A stretch of 41,458 nucleotides of DNA from Oleiagrimonas sp. (GTDB taxonomy: Bacteria > Pseudomonadota > Gammaproteobacteria > Xanthomonadales > Rhodanobacteraceae), in NCBI RefSeq assembly GCF_027858935.1, contig NZ_JAQIBU010000046.1:1-41458 (forward strand), written 5' to 3'. Below are positions 27,505-35,675 of the stretch, in pieces. Every line of letters starts with the position of its first letter. The stretch's first letter is position 1. Under the pieces are notes generated by a model. That model worked only from the letters and a program-made list of their open reading frames with translations. It did not search any database and was not told the origin of the DNA. Made by a program: the position numbers and the translations under genes.

Positions 27505-28341
27505 TTGCGTATCAGCGTCGTTGTCATCACCTACAACTGGCCCGAGGCTCTGGCCGCGGTACTGGACGGTTTGGCGCGCCAATGCGAATTGCCGTACGAG
27601 GTGATCATCACCGATGACGGCTCCGGGCCAGCCACGCGCGAGCTGGTGGTCGGGATCGCAAGCGATTTCCCGACCCGCCTGGTGCACCTGTGGCAAGCCG
27701 ACGACGGTGCGCGCATGAGTCGAGCGCGCAACCGCGGTATCGCCGCTGCGCAGGGGGACTACATCGTGCTCATGGACGGCGATATGGTCCCGGACCGGCG
27801 CTTTGTCGCCGACCACCACGCTTTCGCGCAGCGCGGCTGCTTTGTGCAAGGCTCGCGCATGTTGCCCAACGAGGCTGCGAGCCGGCGCATGCTGGCCCGG
27901 AACAGGTTCCGGCCGCACTTCTTCAGCCGCGGACTGGAACGACGCCGGCACGCCTTGCGTGCCGGTTGGCTGGCGCATCTGGTGGCGCGGCCGAAAGTCA
28001 GTCGGCGCGGCATCAAGAGCTGCAACATGGGCTTCTGGCGCGAGGACCTGATCGCCATCAACGGTTTCAACGAGGCCATGATCGGCTGGGGCCGCGAGGA
28101 CGCCGAGCTGGCCGTGCGCGCTTTCAACCACGGATTGCTGCGCCGCGACCTGCGTTTCGCCGGCATGGCCACCCACTTGTGGCATCGCAGTCGCAAGTAC
28201 CGCGGCCGCGACGTCAATGACGACATTCTAGACGCCACCGTGACTCAGGGCCTGAGCCGCTGCGAACTGGGCATCGACACCCATCTGGCCGAATTCACCG
28301 TGCCGCCGCAGGACCTGCGCACCGACATCGGAGCGGTGTAG
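27505..28341 (+). CDS. GT2 glycosyltransferase with C-terminal galactosyltransferase-type segment; TTG start
   Basis: The product is 278 residues. Start is the TTG at 27505 with AAGGAG six bases upstream; the protein then opens RISVVVITYNWPEALAAVL, the normal family beginning, and no ATG or GTG fits better. TDDGSGP near 34 and MDGDMVPD near 90 are the nucleotide and metal sites. KSCNMGFWREDLIAINGFNE near 172 followed by GWGREDAELAVR is the glycosyltransferase family 27/chondroitin-synthase-like C-terminal motif. Such enzymes add hexoses or hexosamines to growing glycans. It converges with the GT39 gene, leaving 3 bases between stops. Sugar specificity unknown. Confidence 0.88.
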   Translation: MRISVVVITYNWPEALAAVLDGLARQCELPYEVIITDDGSGPATRELVVGIASDFPTRLVHLWQADDGARMSRARNRGIAAAQGDYIVLMDGDMVPDRRFVADHHAFAQRGCFVQGSRMLPNEAASRRMLARNRFRPHFFSRGLERRRHALRAGWLAHLVARPKVSRRGIKSCNMGFWREDLIAINGFNEAMIGWGREDAELAVRAFNHGLLRRDLRFAGMATHLWHRSRKYRGRDVNDDILDATVTQGLSRCELGIDTHLAEFTVPPQDLRTDIGAV

Positions 28342-28344
28342 CGA

Positions 28345-30051
28345 TCAGCTGCCGGATGGGCCCTTGTTCTTCACGCAGCCGGGCTTCAACGCGCGTGCCG
28401 GAACCAGCCACCAGTCGCGGCGATTGGCGTGGCCCACTTCGCTTGCACGATGGCGGTCCACGCAGGCGCCCATGGCCTGGCCGAGGATGAACAGCCGGCG
28501 GTGGACCGGGTCGGCACGCACCCACTGCGCGGCCTCGAGCAACTGTTGTGGCCATGGCTTGAGAAAACCGAACTCGGTCACGGGGCCCTGCGCCATCAGC
28601 AGGTTCTGTTCCTTCCATGCCACCAGGCCCAGGGTCGTGTCCGGTCCGGCCATGCTCCGCGCACGCTGCATCACATCCAGCCCCGAGCGCTCGCCGTTGA
28701 GCATGGGGTAGCCCCACAAGCCGTACAGGCTCCAGATGGCGCTCGCGAAGACCAGCCAGCCGAGTCCGGCACGACGAATGCCGAAGACCGCCGCCGCGGC
28801 CAGGCCGCACAGCCCGATCACCAGCAGCAGATCCCACAGGTGCGGATCCAGATGCTGTTCCAGATGCGCCGTCCATCGCGGGTGACTCCAGATCGCGAGC
28901 ACGGACAGCAGCGTGATCAGTCCGCCCAGTCCCGCGGTCAGGGCAAAGAAGGCGCGGCGCGGACCGGCCTTGCGTCGCAGCCCCGCCAGCAGCGGCCCCA
29001 GCGCCAGCGCCACCATCGGCAGCGCCGGCAGGATGTACACGTCACGCTTGCCCGGACTGATGGAGAAGAACACCACCACCAGCAGCCACCAGGCCAGCGG
29101 CAGGAGGTAACGCGCATCGCGCCGTCGCAGACGTCGCCACCAGGCCGGCAGCGCCCACGGCAACAGCAGCGACAGCGGCAACCAGTCGCTGGCGATGATG
29201 CCGAGGAAGTACCACGGAGGCTGCAGATGCCCGGTGGGCGTGGCATAGCGGTGCACGGTCTGGCCGAACAGGATGTTCTGCACGTAGGCGGCGTGCTGTG
29301 GGTCGCCGTCGGCATGTGCGATCAGCAGCATCGGCACCAGCCAGGCCGCGATCGGCAACAGGAAGAACAGCGGTCCCAATGCCCAGCGCCAGCCGCCGGC
29401 AATCGCCGGGAGGTGCCGCCATCCGCGACGGCGCACGGCCAGGTAGGGCAACAGCATCAGCAGCGCCAGTACGCCCACGCCCTTGGTCGCCACGCCGACG
29501 CCGGCAAACAGGCAGCCGATGGCGAACCAGCGCCAGTCCGGCCCCAGCAGCAGATGGCGCAGCAGGCCGTAGTTGGCCAGCGTCACCCAGCCCACCAGCA
29601 ACGGGTCGATCTGTGCGTCGCGGAACTGGTAGGTGAAGTGGATCGTCAGCAGCAGCAGCAGGGCCGCGAGCAAGCCGGCACGGTGGCTCCACAGACGGCG
29701 ACCGAGGTCGTGTACCAGCGCCAGCACCATCAGTCCCGACAACAGCGAGGGCAGCAGGAAGGCCACCCGCCAACTGCGCGTGATCAGGTAGAACAGGCCC
29801 TGCAGCGCCATGAACAGTGGCGGTTTGTCCGGATACAGCTCGTGGCCGCGGTGCGGGAACAGCCACTGGCCGTGCGCGACCATCCAGTGCGCGACCAGGG
29901 CGAAGCGGGGCTCATCCGACGGCCACGGGTCACGCAGGCCGATGCCGATGCCCAGCAGCAGCAGTGCGAAAGCCAACAACACCACGAGCTCGAGCCGCGC
30001 ATCGCGCAGCAGCAGGGGACGGGCACGGGAGAGCGGAATGGGCCGGGTCAC
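28345..30051 (-). CDS. GT39/ArnT-like membrane glycosyltransferase
   Basis: The product is 568 residues from the GTG at 30051. The frame runs far upstream but that part is antisense to rsmB coding. The ribosome site is weak, so the start is tentative. About twelve membrane helices follow a short basic N-terminus. The first loop has RDPWPSDEPRFALVAHWMV with the acidic pair of PMT/ArnT transferases, then YPDKPPLFMAL. The loop ISPGKRDVYILPALP near 335 is also typical of ArnT-like enzymes. The soluble C-terminal ~110 residues contain several cysteines. Expected to use undecaprenyl-linked sugars in the periplasm. It is the last gene of the def-fmt-rsmB run, 44 bases beyond rsmB. Confidence 0.85.
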   Translation of the reverse strand: MTRPIPLSRARPLLLRDARLELVVLLAFALLLLGIGIGLRDPWPSDEPRFALVAHWMVAHGQWLFPHRGHELYPDKPPLFMALQGLFYLITRSWRVAFLLPSLLSGLMVLALVHDLGRRLWSHRAGLLAALLLLLTIHFTYQFRDAQIDPLLVGWVTLANYGLLRHLLLGPDWRWFAIGCLFAGVGVATKGVGVLALLMLLPYLAVRRRGWRHLPAIAGGWRWALGPLFFLLPIAAWLVPMLLIAHADGDPQHAAYVQNILFGQTVHRYATPTGHLQPPWYFLGIIASDWLPLSLLLPWALPAWWRRLRRRDARYLLPLAWWLLVVVFFSISPGKRDVYILPALPMVALALGPLLAGLRRKAGPRRAFFALTAGLGGLITLLSVLAIWSHPRWTAHLEQHLDPHLWDLLLVIGLCGLAAAAVFGIRRAGLGWLVFASAIWSLYGLWGYPMLNGERSGLDVMQRARSMAGPDTTLGLVAWKEQNLLMAQGPVTEFGFLKPWPQQLLEAAQWVRADPVHRRLFILGQAMGACVDRHRASEVGHANRRDWWLVPARALKPGCVKNKGPSGS

Positions 30052-30095
30052 GTATGCATCAGGCGGAAGCTTCCGCGCAGCATAGCGCGAGCGGC

Positions 30096-31409
30096 TCAGG
30101 CGGACTTTTCGATGACGGCGTGGAACATCCCGTCCAGGTTCGCGTCGCCGGGCAGCACCTGCCAGCCGGGACCAGCGGTCTGGCCCATTGGCAAGCGGAG
30201 CGGAACGGCGAGCGCATCGGCGTGCTGGTCCAGGAATGGTGTCACCACGGCCTCGTTCTCGGCACGCAGAATCGAGCAACTGACATACAGCAGGCGTCCC
30301 CCCGGGGCCAGCAGTGGCCACAGGGATTCCAGCAGCCGATGCTGGATCAGATTCAGTGCCGCAATGTCGGTGGCCCGTCGATGCAGGCGCACATCCGGAC
30401 GCCGGCGCAATACGCCGGTGGCCGAGCACGGGGCATCGATCAGGATGCGGTCGAACGGCGAGCCGTCCCACCATGCCGCGGTGTCGGCGGCGTCCGCTTG
30501 GAGAACTCGCGCCTGCAGACCGAGCCGGGACAGGTTGTCGTGGATACGCGGAATGCGACCCGCTTCCAGCTCCACCGCAGTCAAGGCGATGTCGGCGCAT
30601 TCCAGCGCATGGCAGGCCTTGCCGCCCGGTGCGGCGCAGGCGTCGAGCACGCGCTGTCCGTCCGCCAGGTCCAGCAGCATGGCGGACAGCTGCGCGGATC
30701 CGTCCTGGACGGCAAAGGCGCCGTCGGCGAAGCCCGGCAAGCGGGTCACATCGGTGCTCGCCTCCAGCACGATGGCATCGGGCAAGTCCGGGTGCGCATG
30801 GGCAGGGATGGCCGCTTCCAAAAGTGCTGCGAGCAGGCGCTCGCGGGAGCCGTGACGACGATTGGCCCGCAGCATCAGCGGTGCCTCGCCATTGGCGGCG
30901 GTCAGAATGTCTTCTGATCGATCCGGCCAGTCGTGCTGGGTGGCGTCGATCAGCCAGGCTGGTTGTGCCCAACGGGCCACCGGGTCGTGGTCGAGCTGCA
31001 CGCGCAGGTCCGCAGCTTCGCGCTGCCAGCGGCGCAGTACTGCATTGACCAGGCCAGCCAGCCGCGGTCGTCCCAGTGCGCGTACCGCCTGCACGGTGGC
31101 GGCGACGGCGGCATAGGCGGGAAACCCGAGCACATCCAGCTGCACCAGACCGAGTACCAGCAGCGCATGCACGGCCGGTTCCTTGCGCCGCAGGGACTTG
31201 TCCATCAGCTGATCCAGCGCCGCGTCGTAGCGCAGCCACCAGCGGGCTCCGGCATGCACCAGGGCGCTGAGCAGGGCGCGGTCACGAGCGTCGCCGAGCG
31301 AGGGCGTCATGCGGCCCAGGATCTCGCGCGATGAGGCGCCACCCAGGGCCACATCCGCCAACGCGCGAGCGGCCAGAGCGCGGGTGTCGAGTGCAGGTGT
31401 GGCGGTCAT
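30096..31409 (-). CDS. rsmB: 16S rRNA (cytosine-967-C5)-methyltransferase
   Basis: The product is 437 residues from the ATG at 31409; an ATG at 31427 overlapping fmt is the alternative. An NusB-like RNA-binding domain covers about 1-140 (TRALAARALADVALGGASSR; AVHALLVLGLVQLDVLGFPA). The SAM-dependent Rossmann domain covers about 170-437: VLDACAAPGGKACH (SAM motif I), ILIDAPCSATGVLRRRPD near 326 and LLYVSCSILRAEN near 378. The two cysteines in APCSATG and VSCSI are the catalytic pair of m5C methyltransferases. It methylates C967 of 16S rRNA. The def-fmt-rsmB order is common in gammaproteobacteria. Confidence 0.95.
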   Translation of the reverse strand: MTATPALDTRALAARALADVALGGASSREILGRMTPSLGDARDRALLSALVHAGARWWLRYDAALDQLMDKSLRRKEPAVHALLVLGLVQLDVLGFPAYAAVAATVQAVRALGRPRLAGLVNAVLRRWQREAADLRVQLDHDPVARWAQPAWLIDATQHDWPDRSEDILTAANGEAPLMLRANRRHGSRERLLAALLEAAIPAHAHPDLPDAIVLEASTDVTRLPGFADGAFAVQDGSAQLSAMLLDLADGQRVLDACAAPGGKACHALECADIALTAVELEAGRIPRIHDNLSRLGLQARVLQADAADTAAWWDGSPFDRILIDAPCSATGVLRRRPDVRLHRRATDIAALNLIQHRLLESLWPLLAPGGRLLYVSCSILRAENEAVVTPFLDQHADALAVPLRLPMGQTAGPGWQVLPGDANLDGMFHAVIEKSA

Positions 31410-31420
31410 GACCTGTCGGC

Positions 31421-32362
31421 TCAGCAAGCAGGTGCGCGAAGTTCGGGGCGCGCGTTGAGATAGTCGCCGATGGCGATCTGCCGCCCGCCCGGACGCTGCA
31501 CCGAGAGCAGGCGCAGCACGCCATCGCCGCAGGCGATGGCGAGGCCTTCACGATCGCCGCCAAGGACGCTTCCTGGCGGCGCTCCGGGTGGTCGGTCGAG
31601 GGCCTGTGCCGACCAGATGCGCAGGCGTTCTCCGCCGATCTGCGCATCGGCCACGGGCCAGGGGTCGAAGGCGCGCACGATGCGTTCCAGCTCGCTCGCC
31701 GGACGCGTGAAATCCAGCCGGGCTTCGGACTTGTCCAGCTTGTGTGCATAAGTGACGCTGTCCCCAGCCTGCGCACGCGCGGGCGGGATCTCGCCGTGCT
31801 GGATCCGCTCCAGTCCCTCGGCGAGGACCTTGGCGCCCAGTACGGACAGACGATCATGCAGGCTGCCGCCGGTCTCGTGAGCGGTGATGGCAATGCGTTC
31901 CTCCATCAGCACCGGGCCGGTATCGAGGCCGGCTTCCATGCGCATCAGGTCGACGCCCGTCTCATGGTCGCCGGCGACGATGGCGCGCTGGATCGGAGCC
32001 GCGCCACGCCAGCGTGGCAGCAGGCTGGCATGCACGTTCCAGCAGCCCAGGGTCGGCAGGTCCAGTACCGCCTGCGGCAGAATCAGACCGTAGGCCACGA
32101 CCACCAAAAGATCGGGGCGGTATCCGGCCAGCGTGGTCTGTGCATCGGGATCCTTCAGTGTGCGGGGTTGTTCGACTGCCACGCCGGCTTCGAGCGCGGC
32201 GTGCTTGACCGGGCTGGCGGCCAACTTGCGACCCCGACCAGCCGGTCGGTCGGGCTGGGTGTACACGGCGACCAGTTCGGCTCCGCAGTCGCGGCAGGCC
32301 GCAAGGCAGGGCACGGCAAACTCGGGGGTGCCGGCAAAGACCAGCCGCAGACGACGCGTCAC
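31421..32362 (-). CDS. fmt: Methionyl-tRNA formyltransferase
   Basis: The product is 313 residues from the GTG at 32362, because the family begins with [13 protein letters not shown]. In-frame starts at 32437 and 32467 would add an unlikely leader. It formylates initiator Met-tRNA using 10-formyl-THF. The formyl-transferase domain (about 1-205) has [20 protein letters not shown] (catalytic Asn and His) and [17 protein letters not shown] (catalytic Asp). The C-terminal OB-like domain has [20 protein letters not shown]. It ends 11 bases before rsmB and follows def by 164 bases on the same strand, pairing formylation with deformylation. Confidence 0.95.
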   Translation of the reverse strand: MTRRLRLVFAGTPEFAVPCLAACRDCGAELVAVYTQPDRPAGRGRKLAASPVKHAALEAGVAVEQPRTLKDPDAQTTLAGYRPDLLVVVAYGLILPQAVLDLPTLGCWNVHASLLPRWRGAAPIQRAIVAGDHETGVDLMRMEAGLDTGPVLMEERIAITAHETGGSLHDRLSVLGAKVLAEGLERIQHGEIPPARAQAGDSVTYAHKLDKSEARLDFTRPASELERIVRAFDPWPVADAQIGGERLRIWSAQALDRPPGAPPGSVLGGDREGLAIACGDGVLRLLSVQRPGGRQIAIGDYLNARPELRAPAC

Positions 32363-32526
32363 TGGCAGCACCTGCTGGCGTTCAAACCATCCGTCCGTGT
32401 CAGTTTGCCCAGCATCCTGCATCCTCACTTCGGTCATGGATCGACATGGGGGTCCCTGCTCCGGCATGTGTTGCGGGCGAACAGATCGATGCCGGCGGAA
32501 GGCGCGTGCAGGCTGTAAACAAGGTG

Positions 32527-33030
32527 CTAGCTGGCCACGCGCCGCTGTTTTTCCATACGCTTGAGCAGCATGGATCTTTTCAGCGGCGACAGGTGGTCGA
32601 CAAACACCTTGCCGTCCAGATGGTCCAGTTCATGCTGGATGCAAACCGCCATCAGCCCCTCGGCTTCGATCTCGAAGGTCTTGCCGTCGGCGTCCTGCGC
32701 TTGGGCCTTCACCCAGCTTGCGCGCTCGACGTTGGCGAACACGCCGGGGAAGGACAGGCAACCTTCCTGCTCGACCTGCGCGCCACGCTTTTCGATGATG
32801 CGGGGATTGACCAGGACCTTCGGCTGGTCATTGCCATCGGAAACATCCATCACGAACAGACGCAGGTGCTGATCCACCTGTGTGGCGGCCAGGCCCACGC
32901 CGCGCTCGGCATACATGGTCTCGTACATGTCCGCGACCAATTGGCGCAACGTGTCATCGAACACGGCGACGGTTTTGGCCTTGGTGCGAAGGCGCGGGTC
33001 TGGAAATTCGAGTACTGTCAATATGCTCAT
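32527..33030 (-). CDS. def: Peptide deformylase
   Basis: The product is 167 residues from the ATG at 33030, with an AGG 10 bases upstream. It removes the N-formyl group from new proteins. All three motifs of the metalloenzyme are present: GVGLAATQ near residue 45, EGCLSFP near 90 (metal-binding Cys) and [12 protein letters not shown] near 130 (two metal His and catalytic Glu). It is a type 1 bacterial deformylase. It is divergent from the LysM gene, with a promoter for that gene between. It probably shares a transcript with fmt and rsmB. Confidence 0.97.
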   Translation of the reverse strand: MSILTVLEFPDPRLRTKAKTVAVFDDTLRQLVADMYETMYAERGVGLAATQVDQHLRLFVMDVSDGNDQPKVLVNPRIIEKRGAQVEQEGCLSFPGVFANVERASWVKAQAQDADGKTFEIEAEGLMAVCIQHELDHLDGKVFVDHLSPLKRSMLLKRMEKQRRVAS

Positions 33031-33150
33031 GATGAAACCTGTATCTTGATGCCAAATTGCGGGCGAATCGGCGAAATCCAAGCGCCTGCGTGGTTAGCAT
33101 TCCCATTGTACGGTGCGAAGCGGCTCGCTGCGAATGCGCCGATTGTGCAT

Positions 33151-33178
33151 TTGCGTAACCTTGCGAATCAGCTACACT
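33151..33178 (+). promoter_or_regulatory. Sigma-70 promoter of the LysM gene
   Basis: TTGCGT at 33151-33156 and TACACT at 33173-33178 with 16 bases between. It lies about 35 bases before the start of the LysM protein gene, with a G-rich ribosome site after it. A second TTGCGA at 33161 is too close to serve as -35. Confidence 0.6.
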
Positions 33179-33213
33179 CGCAAAAACCTTGGGGGAACGG
33201 GGGATTACCCGTC

Positions 33214-34323
33214 ATGTTTAAGAAAACGCTTGTCCTTCTCGCCGGACTGCTCTTTACCGTTGCGGTTTATGCGGCCGGGGCTCAGATGCGGGCCGATCAC
33301 CCCGACACCTATGTGGTGAAGAAGGGCGATACCCTGTGGGACATCTCTGCGCACTTCCTGCGCAAGCCTTGGCTGTGGCCGGAAATCTGGCAGGCCAACC
33401 CGCAGGTGCGCAACCCGCACCTGATCTATCCGGGCGATGTGTTGAACATGTCCTACGACGGCCAGCACGTGACCATACTCAAACCACGCATCCGCGAGCA
33501 AGGTCATCCGATCAGTGCAATCCCGCTGCACCAGCTGCAGATGTATCTCAGGGATCTGCGTGTGGTCAAAAGCGGCGTTCTGGGCAAAGCCCCGTACGTG
33601 GTCGGTTTTGAAGAGAACCAGCTGCGCGGCATCCCCGGGCAGTTCATCTACGTACGCGGCCTCAAGGCCAAGCCCGGTGACCGTGTGGCGATTGTTCGTC
33701 CCAGCCATATCTACCGCCAGTACAGCGATGCTCCCACGCGGATTGGAGATACCCTGGACAGCAACGTGGCCATGGTTGATGGACCCTGGAGCGAGGACAT
33801 GCGCCACAACGGACATTCCGGCTTCGGCAAGATCATCGGTACCGAGGTTCGGGTGATCGGCAACGCCAAGGTGCTGCGCGGCGGTGATCCTGCCACGTTG
33901 CTGCTCGACTCCAGCACGCGCGAGATTCGCACGGGCGATCGCATACTTCCGGTCAACGATCATCCATACGACGCCAGCTATTTTCCGCACGCCCCCAAGA
34001 GCATGCCCCAGCACGCCCGCGTGGTTGCGTTCGCCGATGATCTTTATGCTGCAGGTCGCCGGGAGGTGGTGGCGCTCTCGATCGGTCGTGCCGATGGTGT
34101 CAACAATGGGCAGACCTACAGCATCTATGAGCCGGGGAAGACCATCCATGATGACGTCGCCAGCTCCAGCATGCGCCGCAGCTTCGGCGAGCACGTGAAG
34201 CTGCCCTCCGAATACGTCGGCCACGTCATGGTGTTCCGCACCTTTGACCATGTCAGTTATGGACTGATCATGGATGACATACGTCCGGTACGCATGGGCG
34301 ACAAGCTGAAACTTCCCGAGTAG
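33214..34323 (+). CDS. Secreted LysM-domain protein
   Basis: The product is 369 residues from the ATG at 33214, preceded by a G-rich ribosome site. A signal peptide (FKKTLVLLAGLLFTVAVYAA) leads to one LysM domain at about 30-77 (TYVVKKGDTLWDISAHFLRK; NPHLIYPGDVLNM), which binds peptidoglycan. The remaining ~290 residues are a conserved but unnamed periplasmic domain, with APYVVGFEENQLRGIPGQFI and the Gly-rich VALSIGRADGVNNGQTYSIY. It sits upstream of dprA, a position common in gammaproteobacteria for this family of LysM proteins. It probably acts in cell-wall maintenance; no hydrolase motif is visible. A terminator follows 30 bases on. Confidence 0.88.
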   Translation: MFKKTLVLLAGLLFTVAVYAAGAQMRADHPDTYVVKKGDTLWDISAHFLRKPWLWPEIWQANPQVRNPHLIYPGDVLNMSYDGQHVTILKPRIREQGHPISAIPLHQLQMYLRDLRVVKSGVLGKAPYVVGFEENQLRGIPGQFIYVRGLKAKPGDRVAIVRPSHIYRQYSDAPTRIGDTLDSNVAMVDGPWSEDMRHNGHSGFGKIIGTEVRVIGNAKVLRGGDPATLLLDSSTREIRTGDRILPVNDHPYDASYFPHAPKSMPQHARVVAFADDLYAAGRREVVALSIGRADGVNNGQTYSIYEPGKTIHDDVASSSMRRSFGEHVKLPSEYVGHVMVFRTFDHVSYGLIMDDIRPVRMGDKLKLPE

Positions 34324-34354
34324 TTACGGACACCACCTGTCGGTGTTCGCCTAC

Positions 34355-34384
34355 AAAACGGCGCGGCTTTGGCTGCGCCGTTTT
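34355..34384 (+). terminator. Rho-independent terminator after the LysM gene
   Basis: AAAACGGCGC at 34355-34364 pairs with GCGCCGTTTT at 34375-34384 around a 10-base loop. The stem is followed by the T-run in its right arm. It probably works in both directions. dprA starts 30 bases later. Confidence 0.85.
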
Positions 34385-34413
34385 GCATGGGGCATGGACC
34401 TACACTCTTCAGC

Positions 34414-35547
34414 ATGGAGCACGCCCTCTGCCAACGCGCCTGGCTGACACTGCTGCGCACGCCCGGAATGGGCGCTCGGCACCTGCGCCAGCTGGTGCGT
34501 GATGCCGGCGGCGACATCGAGCTTGCCCTCGAGCAGGCTCGACATGGTCGATGGCCCGGGCTTGATGATCGCGCACGCGGATGGTTGCGTGCCCCGGACG
34601 CCAAACGCGTGGCTTCGGATCTGGACTGGCTGGCGCAGCCAAGGCACCGGTTGCTGTGCTTCACTGACGCGGACTACCCGCCGCAACTGGAACAGGCGCC
34701 GCATGCACCAGCGGCGATGTATGCAGTCGGCAATACGCAATTGCTGCTGCGCCCCCAGCTGGCCGTGGTCGGTGCGCGCAGTGCAAGCCCGGCCGGACGC
34801 ACCAATGCCGGGGCCTTCGCACGTGCACTGTCGCGGCGAGGTGTGGTCATCACCAGCGGCCTGGCCGAAGGCATTGATGCAGCCGCACACGAGGCGGCCC
34901 TTGCCGAGGGCGGCGGCACCATAGCGGTGGTGGGTACCGGTCCCGACCGGGTCTATCCCCGACGCAACCGGGTGCTGTCAGCCGCCATAGCGGAGCAGGG
35001 TCTGGTGGTCAGTGAGTTCGCACCCGGAACCGGAGCCAGGGCACAGCATTTCCCGCGCCGCAACCGCATCATTTCCGGCCTGACACTGGGGACCCTTGTG
35101 GTCGAGGCCGGGGTGCGATCGGGCTCGCTGATCACGGCGCGTTTGGCAGGCGACTACGGGCGCGAGGTTTACGCGCTGCCCGGTTCCATCCACAATCCGC
35201 TGGCCCGCGGTTGCCATCGCCTGATACGGGAGGGTGCCCGACTGGTGGAAACCGTGGACGAAATCCTCCAGTCCCTGGTGCCATTGGCGCGTGCCCAGGG
35301 GCATGAACTGGCTGCACGGCTTGCGGCCGATGCCGGGGTGGATAGTCCATCCCCGACATCGCAGATCATGGAAGATCCGCAATCGAGGCGCTTGCTGGAT
35401 GCGCTTGGTCATGATGTGGCGACCCTGGATGAGCTGCATGAACGCAGTGGTCTGGAGCCGGCCGAACTGTCCTCGATGCTGCTGATGCTGGAGTTGGAGG
35501 GCCGGGTGGCGGGCGTTGCCGGAGGGCGCTACCAGCGGCTGGATTGA
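34414..35547 (+). CDS. dprA: DNA-processing protein DprA (Smf)
   Basis: The product is 377 residues from the ATG at 34414; an upstream in-frame start lies in the terminator hairpin. An N-terminal SAM-like helical part (about 5-60) is followed by the Rossmann-like DprA fold (about 70-285): LAVVGARSASPAGR, ITSGLAEGIDAAAHEAAL, GTGPDRVYPRRNRVL, FPRRNRIISGLTLGTLVVEA and YALPGSIHNPLARGCHRLI. The C-terminal winged helix (about 315-377) is intact (LDALGHDVATLDELHERSGL). DprA loads RecA on incoming single-stranded DNA during natural transformation. Its presence fits possible competence but does not prove it. The dprA-topA order is common in this lineage. Confidence 0.95.
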   Translation: MEHALCQRAWLTLLRTPGMGARHLRQLVRDAGGDIELALEQARHGRWPGLDDRARGWLRAPDAKRVASDLDWLAQPRHRLLCFTDADYPPQLEQAPHAPAAMYAVGNTQLLLRPQLAVVGARSASPAGRTNAGAFARALSRRGVVITSGLAEGIDAAAHEAALAEGGGTIAVVGTGPDRVYPRRNRVLSAAIAEQGLVVSEFAPGTGARAQHFPRRNRIISGLTLGTLVVEAGVRSGSLITARLAGDYGREVYALPGSIHNPLARGCHRLIREGARLVETVDEILQSLVPLARAQGHELAARLAADAGVDSPSPTSQIMEDPQSRRLLDALGHDVATLDELHERSGLEPAELSSMLLMLELEGRVAGVAGGRYQRLD

Positions 35548-35623
35548 GCCAGCGGGAAGGACGCCCTGAGCGATTTTGCTTGACAGGTCGGCGCGCCATG
35601 TGGTCCCACTAAATAATGCATGC

Positions 35624-35644
35624 GCGCGCCGAAGATCGGCGCGC
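35624..35644. repeat. Hairpin in the topA leader
   Basis: GCGCGCCGA at 35624-35632 pairs with TCGGCGCGC at 35636-35644 around a 3-base loop, about 31 bases before the topA start. No U-run follows. It could be a leader structure. Confidence 0.55.
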
Positions 35645-35675
35645 CCCCTGAAATCGACACGGAAACCGTGCCTGT

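Noticed and set aside
28429-30855. Long plus-strand frame (808 codons) opposite GT39 and rsmB
   Set aside because: Gln/Arg/His-rich composition and no motif; it reflects high-GC antisense of membrane-protein codons.
35580-35617. TTGACA and TAAATAAT before topA as a promoter pair
   Set aside because: The spacing is about 24 bases, too long for sigma-70. Each element might pair with another hexamer, but none is clear.
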